This document shows positions 53,935 through 60,281 of a stretch of 60,281 nt of DNA, one piece after another. The position numbers were made by a program, and so were the translations under genes. Origin of the DNA: Betaproteobacteria bacterium (GTDB lineage: Bacteria; Pseudomonadota; Gammaproteobacteria; Burkholderiales; Casimicrobiaceae); assembly GCA_027492485.1 (NCBI GenBank), contig JAPUER010000040.1, forward strand, positions 1 through 60,281. The letters run 5' to 3'. The notes beneath the pieces are model-generated. The model was not told where the DNA came from and made no database searches. It worked only from the letters and a program-made list of their open reading frames with translations. The first letter of the stretch is position 1. Each line of letters opens with the position of its first letter.

Positions 53935-55401
53935 ATGCAAGCTGCCACCTTTTTTGCCGCGCTTGCCCACGTCCTGCCGGCCGGATGCCTGAAGGTCGCC
54001 GCCGAGGACATGCGGCCTTACGAATGCGATGGTCTGTCGATGTACCGCGCGCTGCCGAAATGCGTGGCCTTGCCCGAGGACGAAGCGCAATTGGCTGCGG
54101 TCGTGAAGATCTGCCACGCCCATCGCGTGCCGATCGTCGCCCGCGGCGCCGGCACCGGGCTCTCCGGTGGCGCCATGCCGGACCCGAATGCGCTACTGCT
54201 GTCGACTGCGAAGATGATGCGCATCCTCGACGTCGACGCACTCGCGTGCACGGCGCGCGTGCAGCCGGGCGTGCGCAATCTCGCGATCAGCGAGGCGGTG
54301 GCGCCGCTCGGGCTCTACTACGCGCCCGATCCGTCATCGCAGATCGCCTGCACGATCGGCGGCAACGTCGCCGAGAACTCGGGCGGCGTGCACTGCCTCA
54401 AGTACGGCCTCACCGTGCACAACATCCGCAAGCTGCGCGTGGTGCTGATGGACGGCAAGGTGGTCGAGATCGGCAGCGACAGCCTCGACAGCGCGGCGCC
54501 CGGCGGCTACGACCTGCTGGCGCTGATGATCGGCTCGGAAGGGCTGCTCGGCATCGTGACCGAGGTGACCGTCAAGCTGACGCCGAAGCCGCAACTTGCC
54601 CAGGTTGCAATGGCCTCGTTCGCCAGCGTCGAAGCGGCGGGCGCCGCGGTCGGCGACATCATCGCGGCCGGCATCATTCCGGGCGGACTGGAAATGATGG
54701 ACCGCATCGCGACCGAGGCCGTCGAAGGCTTTGTGCATGCCGGCTACGACCTCACGGCTGCGGCGATCCTGCTCTGCGAGAGCGACGGCACGCCCGACGA
54801 GGTGGCCGACGAGATGGCGCGCGTGTCGGAGGTGTTGCGCCGCGCGGGGGCGACCGACATCAAGGTGTCGCAGAACGAGGCCGAACGCCTGCGCTACTGG
54901 AGCGGCCGCAAGAACGCGTTCCCGGCGACCGGCCGCATCTCGCCGGATTACTACTGCATGGACGGCACCATCCCGCGCAAGGAGCTGCCGCGCGTGCTGA
55001 ACGAGATTGCGCGGCTCTCGGCGAAATATCAACTGCGCTGCGCCAACGTGTTCCACGCCGGCGACGGCAACCTGCATCCGCTGATCATGTTCGACGCCAA
55101 CGTGCCCGGCGAGCTTGAACGCGCAGAGGAATTCGGTGCCGAGATCCTTGAGCTTTGCGTCGAGGTCGGCGGCACCATCACTGGCGAGCACGGCGTCGGC
55201 ATCGAAAAGATCAACCAGATGTGTGTGCAGTTCTCGCCGAAGGAGCTCACGCGCATGCACGAAATCAAGCACGCTTTCGACGAGCACGGCCTGCTCAACC
55301 CCGGCAAGGCGGTGCCCACGCTGCACCGCTGCGCCGAGTTCGGCAAGATGCGCGTGTCGCAGGGAAAACCGATGCCGTTTGCGGAGTTGCCGAGGTTTTA
55401 G
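53935..55401 (+). CDS. glcD: Glycolate oxidase FAD-linked subunit GlcD
   Basis: GlcD oxidises glycolate or D-lactate with GlcE and GlcF. The 488-residue product has the FAD PP-loop (RGAGTGLSGGAMPD), IGGNVAENSGGVHCLKYG, MIGSEGLLGIVTEVTVKL and C-terminal HAGDGNLHPLIMFD and GEHGVGIEK. It follows the regulator after two bases. GlcE and GlcF are 2.4 kb further on, separated by two other genes. Confidence 0.93.
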   Translation: MQAATFFAALAHVLPAGCLKVAAEDMRPYECDGLSMYRALPKCVALPEDEAQLAAVVKICHAHRVPIVARGAGTGLSGGAMPDPNALLLSTAKMMRILDVDALACTARVQPGVRNLAISEAVAPLGLYYAPDPSSQIACTIGGNVAENSGGVHCLKYGLTVHNIRKLRVVLMDGKVVEIGSDSLDSAAPGGYDLLALMIGSEGLLGIVTEVTVKLTPKPQLAQVAMASFASVEAAGAAVGDIIAAGIIPGGLEMMDRIATEAVEGFVHAGYDLTAAAILLCESDGTPDEVADEMARVSEVLRRAGATDIKVSQNEAERLRYWSGRKNAFPATGRISPDYYCMDGTIPRKELPRVLNEIARLSAKYQLRCANVFHAGDGNLHPLIMFDANVPGELERAEEFGAEILELCVEVGGTITGEHGVGIEKINQMCVQFSPKELTRMHEIKHAFDEHGLLNPGKAVPTLHRCAEFGKMRVSQGKPMPFAELPRF

Positions 55402-55410
55402 AAAGATTTC

Positions 55411-55523
55411 CCCTCCCCTTCAAGGGGAGGGCCAGGGTGGGGATGGGGTTCCGCGCCTGCATTGGTTGATGGTCGGGACACCCCATCCCCCGCCTAGCCT
55501 CCCCCTTGAAGGGGGAGGGACAA
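55411..55523. repeat. REP-like inverted pair between the two FAD oxidase genes
   Basis: CCCCTCCCCTTCAAGGGGAGGGCCAGGGTGGGGATGGGG (in parts 55411-55450) is reverse-complementary to CCCCATCCCC...CTCCCCCTTGAAGGGGGAGGG (55485-55523). Each half is itself a hairpin. It belongs to the same C/G-rich family as 536-655. Confidence 0.8.
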
Positions 55524-55536
55524 GAGGAGAAGACAG

Positions 55537-56946
55537 ATGAACACACTAGCTTTCGAACGTCCCGCCGAAGCGGCAGTCACCTCGACAGTCGAATCCCTGC
55601 GCGCCGCCTACGGCGACCGCGCGATCACCTCGCAGTCGGTGCGCGAGCACCACAGCCACGGCGAAGGCATGCAGGACGCCGGGCTGCCCGACATCGTCGT
55701 GTTCCCCGAAAGCAACGAGGAGATTGCGAGCATCCTCAAACTCTGCAATCAGGCACGCATCCCGGTGATCGCCTACGGCACCGGCACCTCGCTGGAAGGG
55801 CATCTGAAGGCGCTCTATGGCGGCGTCTGCCTCGATCTCTCGCGCATGACCAGGGTGCTCGAAATCAACAGCGAAGACCTCGACTGCCGCGTGCAGGCGG
55901 GCGTCACCCGCGAGCAGCTCAACGCCGACATCAGGCATACGGGGCTGTTCTTCCCGATCGACCCCGGCGCCAACGCGAGCATCGGCGGCATGTCGGCGAC
56001 GCGCGCGAGCGGCACTAACGCCGTGCGCTACGGCACCATGCGCGAGAACATTCTCGGGCTTACGGTCGTCACGCCCGATGGCCGCGTCATCAAGACCGGA
56101 ACGCGTGCCAAAAAGTCGAGCGCAGGTTACGACCTCACGCGACTCTATATCGGCAGCGAAGGCACGCTAGGCATCATCACCGAGATTCAGCTCAAACTCT
56201 ACGGCGTGCCCGAGCGCATCAGCGCGGCGGTTTGCCAGTTCGACACCTTGCGCGGCGCGGTGGACGCCGTCATCACCGCGATGCAGCTCGGCGTGCCGAT
56301 GGCGCGCATCGAGCTGCTCGACGAGGTGCAGATGGACGCCTCGATCAAGTACAGCAAGCTCGACGGCTTCGAGGCGAAGCCGACGCTGTTCATGGAGTTT
56401 CACGGCACCGACGCCTACGTCGCCGAGCAGATCGAGCAGATGAAGTCGATCACGGCCGACTACGGCGGCAGCGACTACCGCTTCGCCGACCGCCCGGAGG
56501 ACCGCAGCAAGCTCTGGAAGGCACGCCACGATGCGTATTGGGCGGGCATGAACTACGTGCCGGGCAAGCAGGCGTTCTCGACCGACACCTGTGTGCCGAT
56601 CTCGCGGCTGGCCGACTGCGTGGCGGCGGCCAAGGAGGAGGTTGCAAAGAGCGGCCTCGTCTGCATGATCGTCGGCCACGTCGGCGACGGCAATTTCCAT
56701 GTGCTGATCACCTTCGACCCGAACAGCAAGGACGAACGCGGGCGCGCCGACATCGCGGCCGACCGCATCGCGCACATCGCGATCGGCATGGGCGGCACCT
56801 GCACCGGCGAGCACGGCATCGGCATCCACAAGCTCGACGCACTCAAGGCCGAGCACGGCGAGGCGGTCGACGTGATGCGCACGCTCAAGAAGGCGCTCGA
56901 CCCGAACAACATCATGAATCCGGGGAAAACGGTGCCGATGCAATAG
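55537..56946 (+). CDS. FAD-linked oxidase, D-lactate dehydrogenase-like
   Basis: The 469-residue enzyme is a second member of the GlcD/DLD family, with VIAYGTGTSLEGH in the FAD loop, IDPGANASIGGMSATRASGTNAVRYG, YIGSEGTLGIITEIQLKLYG, HVGDGNFHVLITFDP and GEHGIGIHKL. It resembles the animal-type D-lactate dehydrogenase (cytochrome) more than GlcD. D-lactate or another 2-hydroxyacid is the likely substrate. An AGAGGAG-type site precedes the ATG, directly behind a REP pair. Confidence 0.9.
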   Translation: MNTLAFERPAEAAVTSTVESLRAAYGDRAITSQSVREHHSHGEGMQDAGLPDIVVFPESNEEIASILKLCNQARIPVIAYGTGTSLEGHLKALYGGVCLDLSRMTRVLEINSEDLDCRVQAGVTREQLNADIRHTGLFFPIDPGANASIGGMSATRASGTNAVRYGTMRENILGLTVVTPDGRVIKTGTRAKKSSAGYDLTRLYIGSEGTLGIITEIQLKLYGVPERISAAVCQFDTLRGAVDAVITAMQLGVPMARIELLDEVQMDASIKYSKLDGFEAKPTLFMEFHGTDAYVAEQIEQMKSITADYGGSDYRFADRPEDRSKLWKARHDAYWAGMNYVPGKQAFSTDTCVPISRLADCVAAAKEEVAKSGLVCMIVGHVGDGNFHVLITFDPNSKDERGRADIAADRIAHIAIGMGGTCTGEHGIGIHKLDALKAEHGEAVDVMRTLKKALDPNNIMNPGKTVPMQ

Positions 56947-57080
56947 CGTGATCGTCCGCAGGGCGGGCAACTCGTTGCCCACGCGTCGGTCAACGCAGCC
57001 TAGCCAGCAAATTTCTCAAACACCCGCCGTCGCAAAACCATAAATTACGCGGCCCCCCCAACTCAACGACAACAACTGAC

Positions 57081-57758
57081 ATGGCCTACACCCTGCTGAT
57101 CGGCAACAAGAACTACTCCTCGTGGTCGCTGCGTCCGTGGCTGCTGCTGCACGCCTCCGGCATCCCGTTCACCGAGGAATTGCACTGGTTCGAAACGCCT
57201 GAGTTCGCCGCTGAAATTTCCTCCCGCAAGCGCTCGCCGAACGGCCGCGTGCCAGTGCTGGTCGATGGCGATGTGAAAGTCTGGGATTCGCTGGCGATCG
57301 CCGAATACCTCGCCGAACGCCATCCCGGCCTGTGGCCTGCCGACGCGGTTGCACGCGCTCATGCCCGCAGCGCCTGCGCCGAGATGCACTCGAGTTTTGG
57401 CGCCCTGCGCAACTGGATGCCGATGAACGTGCGCCGCAACTATCCGATCGCCACGCCACGTGAGGATGTGCAGAAAGACATCGATCGCATGCAGGCGCTG
57501 TGGACCGAGGCGCGGGCGAAGTTCGGCGCCGGCGGTCCGTATCTGTACGGCGCTTTCAGCATTGCCGACGCGTACTTCGCACCGGTGGTGTTCCGCTTCA
57601 ACACTTTTGGCGTCAAGTGTTCGCCGGTGGTTGCGGACTATGTGACGACGATGCTCGCCCATCCTTCGATGCAGCAGTGGATCGCCGCCGCGAAGGCGGA
57701 AGCACCGGTGGTCGATCACGAGGAACCGGAATTTCTCTACGAGAGCAAGCAGGCCTGA
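57081..57758 (+). CDS. Glutathione S-transferase
   Basis: The 225-residue protein has the N-terminal thioredoxin-like GST domain (NKNYSSWSLRPWLLLHASGIPFTEE; the Ser after NYSSWS is the likely catalytic residue), GRVPVLVDGDVKVWDSLAIAEYLAERHP for glutathione binding and a helical C-terminal domain. The substrate is not known. It lies between the oxidase genes, an arrangement which may be chance or linked to aldehyde detoxification. Confidence 0.92.
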   Translation: MAYTLLIGNKNYSSWSLRPWLLLHASGIPFTEELHWFETPEFAAEISSRKRSPNGRVPVLVDGDVKVWDSLAIAEYLAERHPGLWPADAVARAHARSACAEMHSSFGALRNWMPMNVRRNYPIATPREDVQKDIDRMQALWTEARAKFGAGGPYLYGAFSIADAYFAPVVFRFNTFGVKCSPVVADYVTTMLAHPSMQQWIAAAKAEAPVVDHEEPEFLYESKQA

Positions 57759-57804
57759 TCGGGCTGCGTCGCCTGAGTCACATCTGACAACAACTAATAT
57801 CGAT

Positions 57805-58866
57805 ATGACCATCGACGTCTGGCAGGCACAGATCAAGCAAACCGCAGCGCGTACCGGCAAACTCGTTGTTCGCGGCAGTGGCAGCAAGGCATTCTGCGCG
57901 CCGCCCGCGAACGCCGACAGTGCGGTGCTCGACACCCGCGCTCACGCAGGCATCGTCGAATACGAACCGAACGAACTGGTCATCGTCGTTCGTGCCGGCA
58001 CATCGCTGGCCGAAGTGGAACGGGTGATGGCGGAGGCCGGGCAAATGCTCGCGTTCGAGCCACCGCACTTTGGCGCCGGTGCCACCGTTGGCGGTGCGCT
58101 GGCGAGCGGACTGTCCGGCCCGCGTCGGCCATACGCAGGCGCCTTGCGCGATTTTGTGCTGGGCGCCAAAGTCATCGACGGCAAGGGCGATCATCTGTCG
58201 TTTGGTGGCAAGGTGATGAAGAACGTGGCGGGCTTCGACGTCTCGCGCCTGCTGGCAGGCTCGATGGGCACCCTGGGTGTGCTGACCGAAGTGGCATTCA
58301 AATGTCTGCCGCGACCACCGGCGCAGCAGACCCGCGTATTCGAGATGACGGCGACCGACGCCATCGTCGCCATGAACCGCTGGTACGCCGAAGCCAACCC
58401 GGTCACCGCGACGACCTGGGTGGCCGGCCGGCTTTACGTTCGCCTCGCCGGTGCAGAGCCGTCCGTCCGTGCATCGGTCGCCAAACTCGGTGGCGAAGCG
58501 CTTGCCGACGACGTGAGCTGGTGGCAGGACTGGCGCGAGCAGCGCCATGCGTTCTTTGCCGACGTTACGCAGGCGGCGCCGCTGATCCGCGTGTCCTGCA
58601 AGGCCACCGCTGCCTGGGGCGATCTTGCCAACAGCGCAGAGCGGCAGGCAATCGACTGGGGTGGTGCCCAGCGCTGGTTGCGCACGCAGGCGATCGCGCT
58701 GCCCGCCATTCGCGAATGGGCGCGCGTGGAGGGAGGCTTCGCGCAGGTCTTTCGGGGCGCTGTGAGCAACGACGAACGCATCGCCCCCGTGCCTGCCGCA
58801 CTGAATGACGTGCAACAGAAATTGAAGCAGAGTTTCGATCCCTATTGTGTCTTTCCCTCGCTGTAG
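57805..58866 (+). CDS. glcE: Glycolate oxidase FAD-binding subunit GlcE
   Basis: The 353-residue protein is the second FAD-binding subunit of glycolate oxidase. It has VRGSGSKAF, ANELVIVVRAGTSLAEVE-like text (NELVIVVRAGTSLAEVE), FGAGATVGGALASGLSGPRRPYAGALRDFVLGAKVI and FGGKVMKNVAGFDVSRLLAGSMGTLGVLTEV. The shorter length than GlcD is usual. A -10-like TAATAT lies four bases before the ATG. The TAG stop is inside a REP palindrome. Confidence 0.93.
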   Translation: MTIDVWQAQIKQTAARTGKLVVRGSGSKAFCAPPANADSAVLDTRAHAGIVEYEPNELVIVVRAGTSLAEVERVMAEAGQMLAFEPPHFGAGATVGGALASGLSGPRRPYAGALRDFVLGAKVIDGKGDHLSFGGKVMKNVAGFDVSRLLAGSMGTLGVLTEVAFKCLPRPPAQQTRVFEMTATDAIVAMNRWYAEANPVTATTWVAGRLYVRLAGAEPSVRASVAKLGGEALADDVSWWQDWREQRHAFFADVTQAAPLIRVSCKATAAWGDLANSAERQAIDWGGAQRWLRTQAIALPAIREWARVEGGFAQVFRGAVSNDERIAPVPAALNDVQQKLKQSFDPYCVFPSL

Positions 58867-58929
58867 GAGCGGCTTGCCGCGACCGAACCGGACTCACAGC
58901 GCATTGTGTCGCGGCAAGCCGCTCCTACA
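58862..58929. repeat. Perfect 22-bp inverted repeat (REP) over the glcE stop
   Basis: TGTAGGAGCGGCTTGCCGCGAC (in parts 58862-58883) pairs perfectly with 58908-58929; the glcE TAG is in the left arm. It is a copy of the element at 49981-50060. It lies 15 bases before the glcF start. Confidence 0.9.
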
Positions 58930-58944
58930 AGAATTCGAATTGCC

Positions 58945-60168
58945 ATGCAAACCAATCTCGCCGATTTCATCAAGGACACGCCGGAAGGCCGCGAGGCGGA
59001 CGCGATTCTGCGCTCCTGCGTGCATTGCGGCTTTTGCACGGCTACCTGTCCGACCTACCAGGTGCTGGGCGACGAGCTTGACGGGCCGCGCGGCCGCATC
59101 TACCTGATCAAACAGGTGCTCGAAGGCGTCGAGCCGACGACGAAGACGCAGCAGCATCTCGATCGTTGCCTGACTTGTCGCAACTGCGAAAGCACCTGCC
59201 CGAGCGGCGTGCAGTACGGCCGACTGGTCGATATCGGGCGTTCGGTCGTCGACAAAAAGGTCGGCCGCAGCGCCGGCGATGGCCTTCGCCGCCGTTTGCT
59301 GCATCGCGGTTTGCTGAGCAAGAAATCGTTTGCTGCCGCGCTCGCGCTTGGCCGTGCTGCGCGACCGCTGCTGCCGGCAGCGCTGAAGGCGAAAGTGATG
59401 TCCCGTCGCGCGCCCGGCGCCTGGCCGATAGCGCAACACGCCCGCACGATGCTGCTGCTCGACAACTGCGTACAGGACGCGATGGCGCCGTCGATTGACG
59501 CCGCGACGGCGCGCGTGCTGGATCGTGCCGGCATCACGCTGAAACGCGTTGCGGCAGGGGGGTGCTGCGGTGCGCTGAGCCATCATCTGAACGAACACGA
59601 AGCCGCCGTCGACCGCGTGCGCGCCAACATCGATGCCTGGTGGCCGCACGTGCAGACCGGCGCCGAGGCAATCGTGGGCACCGCGTCCGGCTGCTCGGTG
59701 ATGGTCAAGGACTACGGCCATTTCTTGCAGCACGATGCGGCCTATGCCGAAAAAGCCGCACGCATCGCCGACCTTGCGAAGGATGTGTCGGAAGTGGTCA
59801 ACGCTGTCTGGCCGCTGCTCGGTGGCAAGCTCAAGGCGGGCGCCGGGACCATTGCCTATCATCCCCCTTGTACATTGCAGCACGGCATGAAGCTAAAGGG
59901 CGGTGTCGAGGCATTGCTCCGCGACATGGGCTACACGCTGGCGCCGGTCGCCGACAGCCATCTGTGCTGCGGCTCGGCAGGCACCTACTCGGTGCTGCAA
60001 CCGGAAATCAGCAACGAACTCAAGTCGCGCAAGCTGAAGACGCTGACGGCGGGACAGCCCACCCAGATCGTCACGGCGAACATCGGTTGCATGACGCATC
60101 TGCAGAGCGGCACGCCACTAGTCGTAAAGCACTGGATCGAGTTGCTCGACGAGCGACTGGCAGTGTAG
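58945..60168 (+). CDS. glcF: Glycolate oxidase iron-sulphur subunit GlcF
   Basis: GlcF passes electrons from GlcD/GlcE to the quinone pool. The 407-residue product has two [4Fe-4S] motifs (CVHCGFCTATCPTYQ and CLTCRNCESTCPSG) and two CCG-type heterodisulphide-reductase-like domains (GGCCGALSHHL and HLCCGSAGTYS). The ATG at 58945 gives MQTNLADF, the usual start; an in-frame start at 58906 lies in a REP repeat. The gene is complete, ending just before the homopolymer run. Confidence 0.95.
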   Translation: MQTNLADFIKDTPEGREADAILRSCVHCGFCTATCPTYQVLGDELDGPRGRIYLIKQVLEGVEPTTKTQQHLDRCLTCRNCESTCPSGVQYGRLVDIGRSVVDKKVGRSAGDGLRRRLLHRGLLSKKSFAAALALGRAARPLLPAALKAKVMSRRAPGAWPIAQHARTMLLLDNCVQDAMAPSIDAATARVLDRAGITLKRVAAGGCCGALSHHLNEHEAAVDRVRANIDAWWPHVQTGAEAIVGTASGCSVMVKDYGHFLQHDAAYAEKAARIADLAKDVSEVVNAVWPLLGGKLKAGAGTIAYHPPCTLQHGMKLKGGVEALLRDMGYTLAPVADSHLCCGSAGTYSVLQPEISNELKSRKLKTLTAGQPTQIVTANIGCMTHLQSGTPLVVKHWIELLDERLAV

Positions 60169-60281
60169 GCGCGGGGGGGGGGGGGGGCCCCCCCCCCCCG
60201 CGCCCGGGGGGGGGGGGGCCCCGCGCCCCCCCCTGGCGGATTGCCGGCGCCGCACCCCCCCACAGACGCACACCCCCCCCC
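60169..60281. other. G/C homopolymer end, probably an artefact
   Basis: After the glcF stop the sequence turns into long runs of G and C (GGGGGGGGG..., CCCCCCCC...) with only a few other bases. No gene or structure makes sense of it. A sequencing or assembly artefact at a contig end is the simplest explanation. Confidence 0.8.

Overview
The window looks like chromosomal DNA of a high-GC betaproteobacterium, probably of the order Burkholderiales. The signs are a Bug-type periplasmic binding protein, an Anbu proteasome-like protease, an SOS-controlled imuA-imuB-dnaE2 cassette, a bamD / rluD / pgeF neighbourhood, a split glcD...glcE-glcF glycolate oxidase locus, and many REP-like palindromes. 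This placement is an inference from gene content. The last ~110 bases are G/C homopolymer runs that look like a contig-end artefact.

Region 1 (about 0.9-12.2 kb, minus strand) is a complete CRISPR-Cas gene set without a visible CRISPR array. In transcription order it holds a Cas6-like processing nuclease, a short Cas10 (GGDE palm, no HD domain), a 615-residue RAMP fusion, a 1224-residue RAMP fusion with at least three RAMP modules, a reverse transcriptase-Cas1 fusion with a long linker, and two different cas2 genes. All the backbone subunits appear to be fused into two polypeptides next to Cas10. The layout is closest to RT-associated type III-D systems but is unusually fused. This is the most interesting system in the window.

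Region 2 (12.4-27.3 kb) is mostly transport and housekeeping: an M81 (MlrC-like) peptidase, a universal stress protein, a Bcr/CflA-type exporter, Anbu, a nitrate/sulfonate/taurine-type ABC importer (binding protein, permease, ATPase), a small lipoprotein enclosed by ~260-bp inverted repeats, a BCS1-like AAA+ ATPase, a LysE-family exporter, an ABC-2 exporter pair and an orphan TRAP-type binding protein.

Region 3 (27.5-43.7 kb) is rich in DNA repair: dnaE2, imuB and imuA with a LexA box, a TonB-dependent receptor, a YjbR-family protein, recJ with an RpfE-like partner, a large DUF349 protein and a DinG-family helicase. Region 4 (43.9-52.7 kb) holds a GFA-family protein, an EthD-like protein, bamD, rluD, pgeF, a RelA-type ppGpp synthetase, a Bug binding protein, an SDR dehydrogenase and a glycine-rich protein. 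Region 5 (53-60.2 kb) is a 2-hydroxyacid oxidation locus: an FCD-family regulator with a palindrome over its own start codon, glcD, a second FAD-linked oxidase, a glutathione S-transferase, glcE and glcF.

Two genome-scale habits recur. REP-like palindromes sit at gene ends, two of them supplying the stop codons of relA and glcE. Several genes have a -10-like box only about six bases before the start codon, which suggests leaderless transcripts.
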